Of a DNA stretch of 36,767 nt, positions 27,714-35,811 are shown piece by piece. Origin of the DNA: an uncultured Gammaproteobacteria bacterium (GTDB lineage Bacteria > Pseudomonadota > Gammaproteobacteria > GCA-001735895). The notes under the pieces are model-generated. The model had not been told where the DNA came from, did no database searches, and worked only from the letters and a program-made list of their open reading frames with translations. A program made the position numbers and the translations under genes. How positions within the stretch are numbered: position 1 is the stretch's first letter; every line of letters starts with the position of its first letter. The stretch spans positions 1 through 36,767 of the forward strand of contig CAJXUC010000033.1 of the NCBI GenBank assembly GCA_913061315.1. Reading direction: 5' to 3'.

Positions 27714-28055
27714 GTTATTGCCAGTCGAAAATAGCTTATTAATTCACTTGAAGAAATTATTGATTAATGAGGCCGGCTTTACTTTAAGCAAACTAACTTT
27801 TCTCCACGGACTCAGTTTCGATCTAATCAGTCATATCAAGCATTTAGTGAAATCAATCAGCATTCAGGCCAACTATTTCATCGTCTTTGGTTATTTAAAG
27901 GCATGAGAACGGATAAGCTTATACATTCAATAATTTTATGGGTGCAACAGCGTTATCTATTTGGCAGTTGCATGCGGACGATTTATAGTCATTAACTAAA
28001 ATCTTATAACTGTAATAATTGTTCTCACAAATGATGGGGGCAAGAGGAGGCTACG
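27714..28055. other. Gap before sat
   Basis: 342 bases with no convincing gene. A TATAAC at 28005-28010 could be a -10 box for sat without a clear -35. TTGT-tctc-ACAA at 28019-28030 is a short inverted repeat that shares ATTGTTC with the inverted repeat upstream of aprM. An open frame overlapping the end of the previous gene (27682-27906) looks spurious. Confidence 0.5.
28044..28050 (+). promoter_or_regulatory. Shine-Dalgarno fixing the TTG start of sat
   Basis: GAGGAGG-type sequence five bases before TTG 28056. The two ATGs at 28031 and 28034 lie in another frame, so TTG is the real start. Confidence 0.8.
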
Positions 28056-29273
28056 TTGGTAACACTTGTAAATCCCCATGGCGGTGAATCGCTAAAACCA
28101 CTTTTGCTTGAAGGTGATGCACTCATTGCAGAATCTAAGCGTGCAGAAACTTTACCTAAGATTAATATTTCGTCGCGCGAATCGGGTGACCTTATTATGT
28201 TAGGTATTGGCGGGTTCACGCCACTTAATGGCTTTATGTCAAAAGCCGATTGGCAAGGTGTTTGCGATAATATGCACATGTCTAACGGTTTATTTTGGCC
28301 AATTCCAATTACGCTTTCAACTGATACAGTCAGTGCTGAATCAATTGGTGTTGGCAGTGAAGTGGGTCTGTACGATGGCGAGTCGGGTCAACTTATTGCG
28401 ACAATGCGAGTTGATGAAAAATATACCATCGACAAAGCACACGAATGCTCCACCGTTTATAAAACCACCGATGCCGAGCATCCAGGTGTAGCCATGGTAA
28501 TGGCCCAAGGGGATGTTAATTTAGCAGGTCCGGTTAAAGTTTTATCCCGTGGCGGGTTTCCTGAGACTTATGGTAAATTATTTAAAACTCCGGCTGAAAC
28601 TCGGACTGAGTTTGCTGAGATGGGCTGGAGTCGTATTGCTGCATTCCAAACGCGCAACCCAATGCATCGTTCTCACGAATATCTCGCTAAGATAGCCATT
28701 GAAATTTGTGATGGGGTGTTAATTCACTCTTTGTTAGGTAAATTAAAAGCAGGTGATATTCCTGCTGATGTGCGTTCAGAATCGATTGCAAGCCTGTGTG
28801 AAAATCACTTCGTTGAAAATACCGTTATGCAGGCAGGCTACCCGTTAGATATGCGCTATGCGGGCCCTCGTGAAGCGTTATTGCACGCACTTTTCAGACA
28901 AAATTATGGTTGTTCACATTTGATTGTAGGACGTGATCACGCGGGTGTTGGAGACTATTATGGTCCATTTGATGCGCATCATATTTTTGATGAAATTCCT
29001 GAAGACGCATTAGAAACGCAGCCTCTCCGAATTGATTGGACATTCTGGTGTTACAAATGTGGCGGGATGGCTTCAATGAAAACATGTCCACATGAGGCTG
29101 AAGATCGTTTGCTGCTGTCTGGCACCAAACTTAGAAAAATGCTGTCAGAAGGTGAAGATCCACCGCCAGAATTTAGTCGGCCTGAAGTCGTTGCTATTTT
29201 GCAGAAATATTATGCAGGTTTATCTGATGACCAAAATGTAAAAATCAAATTGGAAGGTCATTCTGGCCAATAG
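28056..29273 (+). CDS. sat: Sulfate adenylyltransferase (dissimilatory-type Sat)
   Basis: Homomeric ATP sulfurylase. In sulfur oxidisers it runs in reverse, turning APS and pyrophosphate into sulfate and ATP after APS reductase. The 405-residue product has the nucleotide motifs QTRNPMH (198-204) and [12 protein letters not shown] (292-303), and [11 protein letters not shown] near 353-363. A cysteine cluster Cys332, Cys335, Cys344 with His346 (C-x2-C-x8-C-x-H) resembles the zinc site of some bacterial and archaeal Sat proteins, with a shorter last spacing. It is not the CysDN type, and no APS kinase domain is attached. Start is TTG 28056 with a strong Shine-Dalgarno. It probably works with aprMBA 1.4 kb downstream. 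Confidence 0.96.
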   Translation: MVTLVNPHGGESLKPLLLEGDALIAESKRAETLPKINISSRESGDLIMLGIGGFTPLNGFMSKADWQGVCDNMHMSNGLFWPIPITLSTDTVSAESIGVGSEVGLYDGESGQLIATMRVDEKYTIDKAHECSTVYKTTDAEHPGVAMVMAQGDVNLAGPVKVLSRGGFPETYGKLFKTPAETRTEFAEMGWSRIAAFQTRNPMHRSHEYLAKIAIEICDGVLIHSLLGKLKAGDIPADVRSESIASLCENHFVENTVMQAGYPLDMRYAGPREALLHALFRQNYGCSHLIVGRDHAGVGDYYGPFDAHHIFDEIPEDALETQPLRIDWTFWCYKCGGMASMKTCPHEAEDRLLLSGTKLRKMLSEGEDPPPEFSRPEVVAILQKYYAGLSDDQNVKIKLEGHSGQ

Positions 29274-29288
29274 CCGGTTACTATAGCG

Positions 29289-29879
29289 ATGGCGGATATA
29301 GCCAACGCTGTAGAGGTTAAATCCTATATTTTTGACCAGATAAAACTGCGGTTAGTTATTCTTTCCGACACCCATGGTTATCTGGACGAAAATATAGCGG
29401 CTTTGATTCGCTCGGCTGATGTTGCTATTCATGCAGGTGATGTGATGGATGTTAGTGTGCTTGAGCAAATGCACCCCGCGCTGAAAACGATTGCGGTAGC
29501 AGGTAACAATGACGAGCAAGGACTGTGGTCTTCACGTGAAAACTGCTTTACAAAAAAATTGCCGGCTAACGTTTTAGTGCAACTACCCGGTGGAACTATT
29601 GCAGTAGAGCATGGGCATCGGTTTGGGTTTTCACAGCCTGATCATAAAAACCTGATAGCTGCCTACCCTGAAGCGAGGGCCATCGTTTATGGTCATACCC
29701 ATAAACAGCTGATTGATCAGTCAGGTACACCGTGGGTGCTTAATCCTGGTGCGGCTGGATTTGTACGCAATCAAGGCGGGCCTCGCTGTTTAGTATTAAA
29801 TACAAACCATAACGAATGGATCGTAGAAGCCTGCATTTTCTCTCAGCCTAATGTTGAGGCTGAATCTAAACAACACTGA
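29289..29879 (+). CDS. YfcE/MJ0936-family metallophosphoesterase
   Basis: 196-residue calcineurin-like phosphoesterase with the full metal set: SDTHG (Asp27, His29), HAGD (Asp51), GNND (Asn73), EHGH (His108) and GHTH (135-138). The family hydrolyses phosphodiesters; natural substrates are mostly unknown. The N-terminus has about 20 residues before the usual start, and the C-terminal 20 residues extend past the fold. It lies 15 bases after sat, so it is probably cotranscribed. A link to nucleotide by-products of the APS pathway is only a guess. Confidence 0.9.
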   Translation: MADIANAVEVKSYIFDQIKLRLVILSDTHGYLDENIAALIRSADVAIHAGDVMDVSVLEQMHPALKTIAVAGNNDEQGLWSSRENCFTKKLPANVLVQLPGGTIAVEHGHRFGFSQPDHKNLIAAYPEARAIVYGHTHKQLIDQSGTPWVLNPGAAGFVRNQGGPRCLVLNTNHNEWIVEACIFSQPNVEAESKQH

Positions 29880-30708
29880 TTTCTAATTTCCAAGCAACTA
29901 TTCCTCTTAAATAAACACCGGTGTTTTTTATTACCACTATTTAATCTAAAAAAGACGCCTAGTAATATTTCCTGTCGATAGCACGATGGGCTGAAAAGGG
30001 TAAAGCTATTTATTTAATGACTGTTTAAGTGCTACACCCAATTAATATGCTTAGTGATTAAATATGGACTATTTAAAATATAGTTTTAGGGATTTATTTA
30101 TTTAATTTTAAGTTAGTTAAAAGTGCGGCTTATTCTTCATTAAGTTGTTGGGTCCGATAAAGACCTAAATTCTAGTGTTTGGGAGGATCAAGAGATTTCC
30201 AGAAAATTTATCCTATTAATTTTAAATTTAAAAATAATTTTATAGATCTAATCCCTATTTGAGAGCCGTAATCAGCTATCAAATTTAATTAATGTTATTG
30301 ATACGACGATACCTACATCTGAATTACTGAATGCGAATTATTCTGATTTACATTCGCGTTAAATTGGAATACTATACATTTATAAACTATTTATTTAACA
30401 CTTACTTAATATTTATTAATTTTTTCAAATTCGAGATCTGTTAATTAGACTAACCACCAATAATACAACTGGGAGGTTTTATATATTTATTTAAAAGGTA
30501 GGGCATAAAATCCATATGTTCTATTGATAAAACGGTTTCTAAAGCACATACAAGATTTTTATCAGATAGGGTCTAATTATCTCTATACTCTCCATTGTTC
30601 CCCCTGCGGAACAATTTTATCTATATGGCTATAAGTTATTCTGCTTTGTATTGCTGCTAGCATTACCCGACAATTTGAAATAATAAAATTTAGGGGAGTG
30701 GCAGTAAT
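29880..30708. other. 829-base AT-rich non-coding region before aprM
   Basis: No ORF with a start and ribosome site was found on either strand. The region holds several hairpin-capable repeats. AAACACCGGTGTTT with a following T run (about 29912-29925) may be a weak terminator after the phosphoesterase. TTGGGTC/GACCTAA lies at 30148-30168, AATGCGAAT/ATTCGCGTT at 30330-30360 and ATTGTTCC/GGAACAAT at 30594-30615. Its length is odd for this otherwise compact window; a long leader or an unannotated RNA is possible. Confidence 0.55.
30594..30615 (+). promoter_or_regulatory. Inverted repeat at the probable aprMBA promoter
   Basis: ATTGTTCC and GGAACAAT are perfect 8-base arms around CCCTGC. A TATAAG at 30630-30635 could be a -10 box, which would place the repeat centred near -37, a usual activator or repressor position. 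Alternatively it forms a hairpin in a longer transcript. The aprM ATG is 94 bases further on. Confidence 0.45.
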
Positions 30709-31542
30709 ATGTTCAGTAATAATCCTTTTGCCGAGCTTACGTATACAATTTCTACTGAAGTAATCCAGATAGCTATCGTATTGATGATCTTTTCGGTAAT
30801 TGCCGGCACTTTATTTGATGTTATTCACAAGAAAAGTGCAAAATATTTCTTCGAGAATTGGCGCAAATCAAACTCAAATGCAATTAAAGAAGTTGGCAGT
30901 GGTGAGGTTGCTAAACTGGCAATAGAAACTCTAGTGGTTGACGTGGCTACTTCTTCTGAGTTGGGCCTTTGTGGTACTGATCGTAGAATTGCACACTTGC
31001 TGACTATGTGGGGGTTTGTTGCTCACGTATCTGCCACTGTAGCCATGGCAATTGTTGGTAGTGAAGCAGCTATTTGGCCAATGTTGTGGCATTTGGGTGC
31101 ACTGTCCGTCTGTATCGGTGGATATTGGTTTTGGTTTTTTATTCGTGTTGATGTTTCAGCCGAAGGTAACTCTCCGTTTCGTCTCATACGAGCTGATTTA
31201 TTTGTGCTCTCATTAGTTGGAACAACAACCTTTGCTTTGCTTTGGTCTTTAACTCAGGGGACCGGTACAGGCTGGGTTTTCTTTGGTTTATACGTACTTT
31301 CTGCCGTTGCTTTATTCGGTGGTGTACCCTGGTCAAAATTCTCGCACATGTTTTTTAAGCCTGCTGCAGCATTACAAAAGAAAATATCAAAGGCTGATGG
31401 TTCACAAGAAAATATGCCCGATGTTGGAGAGATGAATGATCCAGCGATACAAGCCAAATTTCCTGATCTTCCGATGTATTTGGGTGAGAACCCACCGAAC
31501 ATGGGTCTTGGAATCAAACGTGAAAAGCCACGCCACTATTAA
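30709..31542 (+). CDS. aprM: APS reductase membrane anchor AprM
   Basis: 277-residue membrane protein of the AprM type that links AprBA to the quinone pool in sulfur oxidisers lacking QmoABC. About five membrane helices are visible (17-38, 96-117, 124-146, 162-182, 188-205). Histidines in or near them (His96, His106, His128) could bind haem, as in NarI-like cytochromes b. The C-terminal 60 residues are soluble and end GLGIKREKPRHY. It is followed by aprB after 74 bases. Shine-Dalgarno GGGGAG lies before ATG 30709. Identity rests on topology and the aprM-aprB-aprA order known from Allochromatium and related lineages. Confidence 0.92.
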   Translation: MFSNNPFAELTYTISTEVIQIAIVLMIFSVIAGTLFDVIHKKSAKYFFENWRKSNSNAIKEVGSGEVAKLAIETLVVDVATSSELGLCGTDRRIAHLLTMWGFVAHVSATVAMAIVGSEAAIWPMLWHLGALSVCIGGYWFWFFIRVDVSAEGNSPFRLIRADLFVLSLVGTTTFALLWSLTQGTGTGWVFFGLYVLSAVALFGGVPWSKFSHMFFKPAAALQKKISKADGSQENMPDVGEMNDPAIQAKFPDLPMYLGENPPNMGLGIKREKPRHY

Positions 31543-31616
31543 CCAACATAAATTGATTGCTGAAAGCAGTCAGTAAAATAAAAATAGTCAGCTCGCTGAC
31601 AAGCGGAGAGAATTAA

Positions 31617-32099
31617 ATGCCTACTTTTGTATACATGACCCGTTGTGACGGGTGTGGAAACTGCGTCGATATATGTCCTTCAGATATTATGCATATTGAC
31701 AAAACCACACGTCGCGCCTACAACATTGAGCCTAACATGTGTTGGGAATGTTATTCTTGTGTTAAAGCTTGTCCGCAAAACGCAATTGACGTTCGCGGTT
31801 ATGCAGACTTTGCGCCACTCGGTCACTCAGTAAGAGTAATCCGTGATGAAGAGAAAGGTGTCATTGCCTGGCGGGTTAAATCTCGCAATGGTGAGATGGA
31901 CATGAATTTGCTTGCACCTATTACAACTAAGCCTTGGGGTAAGCATATTCCTCAACTAGCAGATGTGCCTGGTCCCTCTAACGAAATGCGCGACAGTCAG
32001 TTATTATTCAATGAGCCTAAGTACATCCGCATGGATGATGGTGATATACACACTCTGAAATCTAATAAACTTAAGATGAAACTAGGGGTTTATTACTAA
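31617..32099 (+). CDS. aprB: APS reductase beta subunit AprB
   Basis: Iron-sulfur subunit (160 residues) of adenylylsulfate reductase. Two [4Fe-4S] sites are seen: Cys10, Cys13, Cys16 and Cys20 (CDGCGNCVDIC), and Cys42, Cys45, Cys48 and Cys52 (CWECYSCVKAC). The rest matches the AprB tail that wraps around AprA. In sulfur oxidation the electrons from sulfite plus AMP pass through these clusters to AprM. AGAGA precedes the ATG. Its stop overlaps the aprA start by one base (TAATG), so translation is coupled and the subunits are made in equal amounts. Confidence 0.97.
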   Translation: MPTFVYMTRCDGCGNCVDICPSDIMHIDKTTRRAYNIEPNMCWECYSCVKACPQNAIDVRGYADFAPLGHSVRVIRDEEKGVIAWRVKSRNGEMDMNLLAPITTKPWGKHIPQLADVPGPSNEMRDSQLLFNEPKYIRMDDGDIHTLKSNKLKMKLGVYY

Positions 32100-33964
32100 T
32101 GCCTAATACAATAATAGAAGACAATATTGATGTTCTAATTGTGGGCGCTGGACTTGGTGGCACGGGTGCTGCTTTTGAAGCGCGCTATTGGGGCCAAGAT
32201 AAAAAAATCATTATTGCTGAAAAAGCCAATATTGACCGTTCTGGTGCTGTAGCTCAAGGGCTATACGCCATTAACTGTTACATGGGTACTCGCTTCGGTG
32301 AAAATAATCCTGAAGATCACGTGCGCTATGCACGAATGGATTTGATGGGAATGGTTCGTGAAGATTTGTTGTTTGATATGGCTCGTCACGTTGATTCTAC
32401 TGTACACCAGTTTGAAGAATGGGGTCTGCCGCTGATGCGCGATCCTAAGAGTGGAACTTATCTTCGTGAAGGTCGCTGGCAGATCATGATTCACGGTGAG
32501 TCCTATAAGCCGATTGTAGCTGAAGCGGCTAAGAAATCAGCAGATGAAGTATTTAACCGTATTTGTGTTACTCATTTATTGATGGACGATGCGAAAGAAA
32601 ACCGTGTTGCAGGCGCAGTTGGTTTTAGTGTTCGTACCGGTGAGTACCATGTATTCAAGTCTAAAACAGTTATTGTTGGTGCCGGCGGCGCATCGAATAT
32701 CTTTAAGCCTCGTTCAGTTGGCGAAGGCGCAGGGCGTGTTTGGTATGCCCCTTGGTCATCAGGATCGGCTTATGGTTTGATGATCGATGCGGGTGCCAAG
32801 ATGACTCAAATGGAAAACCGAATCGTACTGGCTAGATTTAAAGACGGTTATGGACCCGTTGGAGCTTACTTCCTGCACTTGAAAACTTATACTCAAAACT
32901 GTAACGGTGAAGAGTACGAATCTAAATGGTTTCCTGGCCTGACTGAAATGGTGGGTAAGGAGTACTTGGACACAGAAGGTCAACATTTATCTCATAAACC
33001 AATTCCAACTTGTCTGCGTAATCATGCCTTTATTTCAGAAGTAAACGCAGGTCGTGGTCCCATTCACATGGTCACCATGGAAGCTTTCCAAGATCCGCAT
33101 CTTGAAGAGATTGGCTGGCACAATTTCTTAGGTATGACTGTAGGACAGGCTGTATTGTGGGCAGCAACTGACGTTAATCCAAAATATGAAAATCCAGAGT
33201 TAACAACTTCTGAGCCCTATGTTATGGGTTCTCATGCTACCGGTTGTGGCGCTTGGTGTTCTGGTCCTGAAGACCTATCACCGGAGGAATATTTCTGGGG
33301 TTATAACCGCATGACTACTATCGAAGGTTTATTCGGTGCTGGTGACGCTGTTGGTGGAACACCCCATGCGTTTTCTTCAGGTTCTTTTACCGAAGGTCGT
33401 CTTGCAGCTAAAGCGGCTTGTCAGTACATTGACGATGGGAAAGCAGAAGGTATTCGTATTTCAGAGGACCAGGTAGAAGGTCGCAAGACTGAAATCTTTA
33501 AACCAATTGAGCACTACAAGCTTTATCGTAATGAAATCACAGCGGGTAGTGTTAACCCTAATTACATCAGTCCACGTAATGGTCTTGATCGCTTGCAAAA
33601 GTTGATGGACGAATATGCGGGTGGTGTAACGGTTAACTATATGACGAATGACAAGCTGTTGCAAATTGGCCTTAAGAAGTTAGCGGTACTGGAAGAGGAT
33701 CTTGATAAAGTAGCGGCAGAGAACATTCATGAGTTACTTCGTGCATGGGAATTAAAGCATCGTCATCGTACCTCTGAGTCGGTCGTTCAACATACGTTGT
33801 TCCGAAAAGAAACTCGTTGGCCTGGTTACTACTATCGTGGTGATGCTATGAAGCTAAACGATAAAGATTGGCATGTATTGACAGTCTCACGTCGTGATCC
33901 TAAGACAGGCGAGTATACGATGGAAAAAGCACCTCTTTATCACCTAGTTGATGAAGACGAGTAA
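32099..33964 (+). CDS. aprA: APS reductase alpha subunit AprA
   Basis: FAD subunit (621 residues) of adenylylsulfate reductase, which interconverts sulfite + AMP and APS. An N-terminal FAD fold reads DVLIVGAGLGGTGAAFEARY (residues 10-29), and the conserved NIDRSGAVAQGLYAINCYMG follows. The active-site stretches SHATGCGAWCSGPEDL and FGAGDAVGGTPHAFSSGSFT, and a C-terminal helical part, are all in place. The full-length product, with AprM and Sat nearby, points to the oxidative direction. Codon use and length are normal. A strong intrinsic terminator lies about 60 bases after the stop, so this ends the apr transcript. Confidence 0.98.
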   Translation: MPNTIIEDNIDVLIVGAGLGGTGAAFEARYWGQDKKIIIAEKANIDRSGAVAQGLYAINCYMGTRFGENNPEDHVRYARMDLMGMVREDLLFDMARHVDSTVHQFEEWGLPLMRDPKSGTYLREGRWQIMIHGESYKPIVAEAAKKSADEVFNRICVTHLLMDDAKENRVAGAVGFSVRTGEYHVFKSKTVIVGAGGASNIFKPRSVGEGAGRVWYAPWSSGSAYGLMIDAGAKMTQMENRIVLARFKDGYGPVGAYFLHLKTYTQNCNGEEYESKWFPGLTEMVGKEYLDTEGQHLSHKPIPTCLRNHAFISEVNAGRGPIHMVTMEAFQDPHLEEIGWHNFLGMTVGQAVLWAATDVNPKYENPELTTSEPYVMGSHATGCGAWCSGPEDLSPEEYFWGYNRMTTIEGLFGAGDAVGGTPHAFSSGSFTEGRLAAKAACQYIDDGKAEGIRISEDQVEGRKTEIFKPIEHYKLYRNEITAGSVNPNYISPRNGLDRLQKLMDEYAGGVTVNYMTNDKLLQIGLKKLAVLEEDLDKVAAENIHELLRAWELKHRHRTSESVVQHTLFRKETRWPGYYYRGDAMKLNDKDWHVLTVSRRDPKTGEYTMEKAPLYHLVDEDE

Positions 33965-34022
33965 GAAGTATTGATACTGTCTAGTATGGATATTTAAAGG
34001 CTGAACAATTAGCCGCTGCTCT

Positions 34023-34056
34023 AAAAAAGACCAACTCCTTTGTTGGTCTTTTTTTT
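34023..34056 (+). terminator. Strong intrinsic terminator after aprA
   Basis: GACCAAC (34029-34035) pairs with GTTGGTC (34042-34048) across a 6-base loop, flanked by A6 upstream and T8 downstream. It is usable in both directions but the long T run favours plus-strand termination of aprMBA. Confidence 0.93.
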
Positions 34057-34136
34057 CTCCCGCAAATCCTGTTTAATCAGTTTTTTATGGTGTGTAGCAA
34101 TTGACCGATGAACCAAAACTATTTTAGCGAGTTTGT

Positions 34137-34487
34137 ATGAATATTATTGATAAGACCGACGAAGAACTCAAGAAGATCGCCTTTGCCTTTTTTGATGACT
34201 TGATTAAATATTCCAACAAAGGACAGTATGGAAAATTCATTTTAAACTTTTCCTATGACCTGTTAATTGGCCTGAATGAAATGGAAGTTGGTAAGCAATT
34301 TGCCAAAAGTGAATTAACGCGAAATCTATCACCAGAATATGACTTTTTTGGCTTTATTCGTCGCGGTGAGCATGTTACTTGTTTGCTCAGGGTGAGAAGT
34401 ACTAAGAAAGAAGGGGAATGGCTTGGACGAATGGTTATGGGATACGAAAGAGGTGAAATTAAAATTTTTGCCGCTTCAGTTTTTTAA
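34137..34487 (+). CDS. Small unknown protein downstream of apr operon
   Basis: 116-residue protein I do not recognise. The N-terminus is helical and acidic (DKTDEELKKIAFAFFDDLIKY), followed by a likely beta-rich half (FFGFIRRGEHVTCLLRVRST, then GRMVMGYERGEIKIFAASVF). The helix-then-sheet order is compatible with an NTF2/SnoaL-like fold, but that is only a shape argument. There is no signal peptide, membrane segment or cysteine motif. It lies 27 bases before the SlyD-like gene and may be cotranscribed with it and the HIT gene, separate from apr because of the terminator at 34023. Confidence 0.78.
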   Translation: MNIIDKTDEELKKIAFAFFDDLIKYSNKGQYGKFILNFSYDLLIGLNEMEVGKQFAKSELTRNLSPEYDFFGFIRRGEHVTCLLRVRSTKKEGEWLGRMVMGYERGEIKIFAASVF

Positions 34488-34514
34488 AGACGTTTTTTTG
34501 AAAAAGAGGGAAAT

Positions 34515-35048
34515 ATGAACAAAGAAATTATTGAAAATGGTAAATATGTTGAATTGACTTATAAAGTGATCGACAAAAATTCGGGTGCTGTTCTCACTCA
34601 AGTAGAATTTCCATTAGGCTATGTGCATGGTACAAATGAGGTTTTGGCACCACCTGTTATGGCTGAACTTGAAGGTAAAGAAGCGGGTAAAGTAATTGAG
34701 GTGCCGATTGATTGTAGCCAATTATATGGTCCACGTGACGAGTCACTGGTGATTACTGACAGTATCCATAATGTGCCTGAAGAATACCGAGAAGTGGGGA
34801 TGGCTATTCTAATGGAAAGTGAGCAGGGTCAAACTAAAAGTTTTTTGGTGACGCGAGTCGATAAAAAGACAGTGACCATTGATGGTAACAACCCACTGTG
34901 TGGTCGCGAAGTTATTTTTCGATTAGAAATATTGATGGTTCGTGAAGCATCAGAGGAAGAAATAGAGTATGGCGGTAAAATAGATAATGGTCCCGACCTT
35001 GAGGGGTTAGAAGGGGTAACTCAGGTACCAGTTCAGCAGCAAACTTAG
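34515..35048 (+). CDS. SlyD-like FKBP-type peptidyl-prolyl isomerase
   Basis: 177-residue protein with the SlyD plan. An FKBP core is split by an insert-in-flap chaperone domain (roughly 75-120), with the diagnostic IDGNNPLCG at 122-130 and the end REASEEEIEYGG, close to the REATEEELAHG of E. coli SlyD. The metal-binding His/Cys-rich tail of SlyD is missing; instead there is an acidic, glutamine-ending tail. It probably catalyses prolyl isomerisation and assists folding in the cytoplasm. GAGGGAAAT precedes ATG 34515. The context next to sulfur-oxidation genes could mean a role in maturing metalloenzymes, but this is not shown. Confidence 0.85.
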   Translation: MNKEIIENGKYVELTYKVIDKNSGAVLTQVEFPLGYVHGTNEVLAPPVMAELEGKEAGKVIEVPIDCSQLYGPRDESLVITDSIHNVPEEYREVGMAILMESEQGQTKSFLVTRVDKKTVTIDGNNPLCGREVIFRLEILMVREASEEEIEYGGKIDNGPDLEGLEGVTQVPVQQQT

Positions 35049-35063
35049 TTCGGTGAGCCAGTT

Positions 35064-35480
35064 ATGATTGAGCAAGTCCTACTTGCAGACGGTGAAATCT
35101 GTCGCTTTTGTTCATCAACAGCGGGTAGACGAATTATGATTGAGAGTGAATTCGGGTTTGCCGCTTGGGATCTGCATCCGGCTAGCGTAGGTCACTTTCT
35201 TGTTATACCTCACCGACATGTTTCAGATTACTTTAAAATCAATGATCAGGAAAGACAAGAATTATGGAGGCTTGTTAGCGAAGGTAAAGCGATGGTCGAC
35301 GTAAAACATAATCCTGATGGCTATAATATTGGCATCAATGTAGGAAAGTGGTCTGGGCAATCTATTCCTCATTTACACATACACGTTATTCCACGCTACC
35401 AGGGCGATGTAGAAAACCCCAAAGGTGGTGTGCGAGGTGTTATTCCTCAAAAAAAGCTTTATACAATTGAATTAGATTAA
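35064..35480 (+). CDS. HIT-family hydrolase
   Basis: 138-residue histidine-triad protein with His103, His105 and His107 in IPHLHIHVIPRY. The upstream lobe is typical (WDLHPASVGHFLVIPHRHVSD), and a CxxC pair is present at Cys13/Cys16. HIT proteins hydrolyse nucleoside phosphoramidates, adenylylated compounds or dinucleotides. Adenosine 5'-phosphosulfate is hydrolysed by some HIT enzymes in other organisms, so a tie to the apr/sat genes is conceivable but unproven. It follows the SlyD-like gene by 15 bases. Confidence 0.92.
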   Translation: MIEQVLLADGEICRFCSSTAGRRIMIESEFGFAAWDLHPASVGHFLVIPHRHVSDYFKINDQERQELWRLVSEGKAMVDVKHNPDGYNIGINVGKWSGQSIPHLHIHVIPRYQGDVENPKGGVRGVIPQKKLYTIELD

Positions 35481-35494
35481 ATAAATTCCGTCTA

Positions 35495-35515
35495 AAAAAA
35501 GTAATGTGCTTTTTT
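35495..35515 (+). terminator. Weak AT-rich terminator candidate after HIT gene
   Basis: AAAAAAG (35495-35501) pairs with CTTTTTT (35509-35515) around a 7-base loop. The stem has a single G-C pair, so it is weak. Confidence 0.35.
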
Positions 35516-35534
35516 CGTATTGGTTAATGCGATT

Positions 35535-35569
35535 AAAAAACCGGCGAAGACTAAATAGCGGCCAGTTTT
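35535..35569 (-). terminator. Minus-strand intrinsic terminator
   Basis: Read on the minus strand, AAAACTGGC pairs with GCCGGTTTT (one U-G pair) across 15 bases and is followed by a T run. It lies about 80 bases after the stop of the minus-strand 53-residue ORF and supports transcription in that direction. Confidence 0.6.
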
Positions 35570-35649
35570 AACAGTGCCTCGCAATGAGCTTTAACTTTAC
35601 GCTGATTCCTAAAAGGCAACTGAATCAAAAGGCCATAAATAAAAAAGAT

Positions 35650-35811
35650 TTAAGGGCGCTTTGGAGTTTCGTATTTAGCTATTTTATGGAATGGTTCCCA
35701 AATAGTTTCATAACCGATGAAGCCTTTTTCATTGGCTTCCATTTGTCGGGTAATCAAAAATTTTGCTTTACCTTCTGGAACGATAGGCCGTGTTTTTGTT
35801 GGCTCGCTCAT
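35650..35811 (-). CDS. Small conserved-looking protein, 53 residues, unknown function
   Basis: Minus-strand ORF from ATG at 35811 to TAA at 35650-35652. The protein begins MSEPTKTRPIVPEGKAKFLI, continues with TRQMEANEKGFIGYETIWEP and ends HKIAKYETPKRP. It has balanced composition with charged and aromatic residues and no signal peptide or membrane helix. An AGGTGA ribosome site sits four bases before the ATG, and an intrinsic terminator follows at 35535-35569. The opposite strand carries an 89-residue open frame that is rich in Phe, Trp and Cys and lacks a ribosome site; I take that one as the shadow. I do not recognise the family. Confidence 0.7.
   Translation of the reverse strand: MSEPTKTRPIVPEGKAKFLITRQMEANEKGFIGYETIWEPFHKIAKYETPKRP

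Noticed and set aside
27682..27906. Plus-strand ORF overlapping the end of the 805-residue flavoprotein
   Set aside because: TTG start inside the previous gene, no clear ribosome site, and composition like random AT-rich translation.
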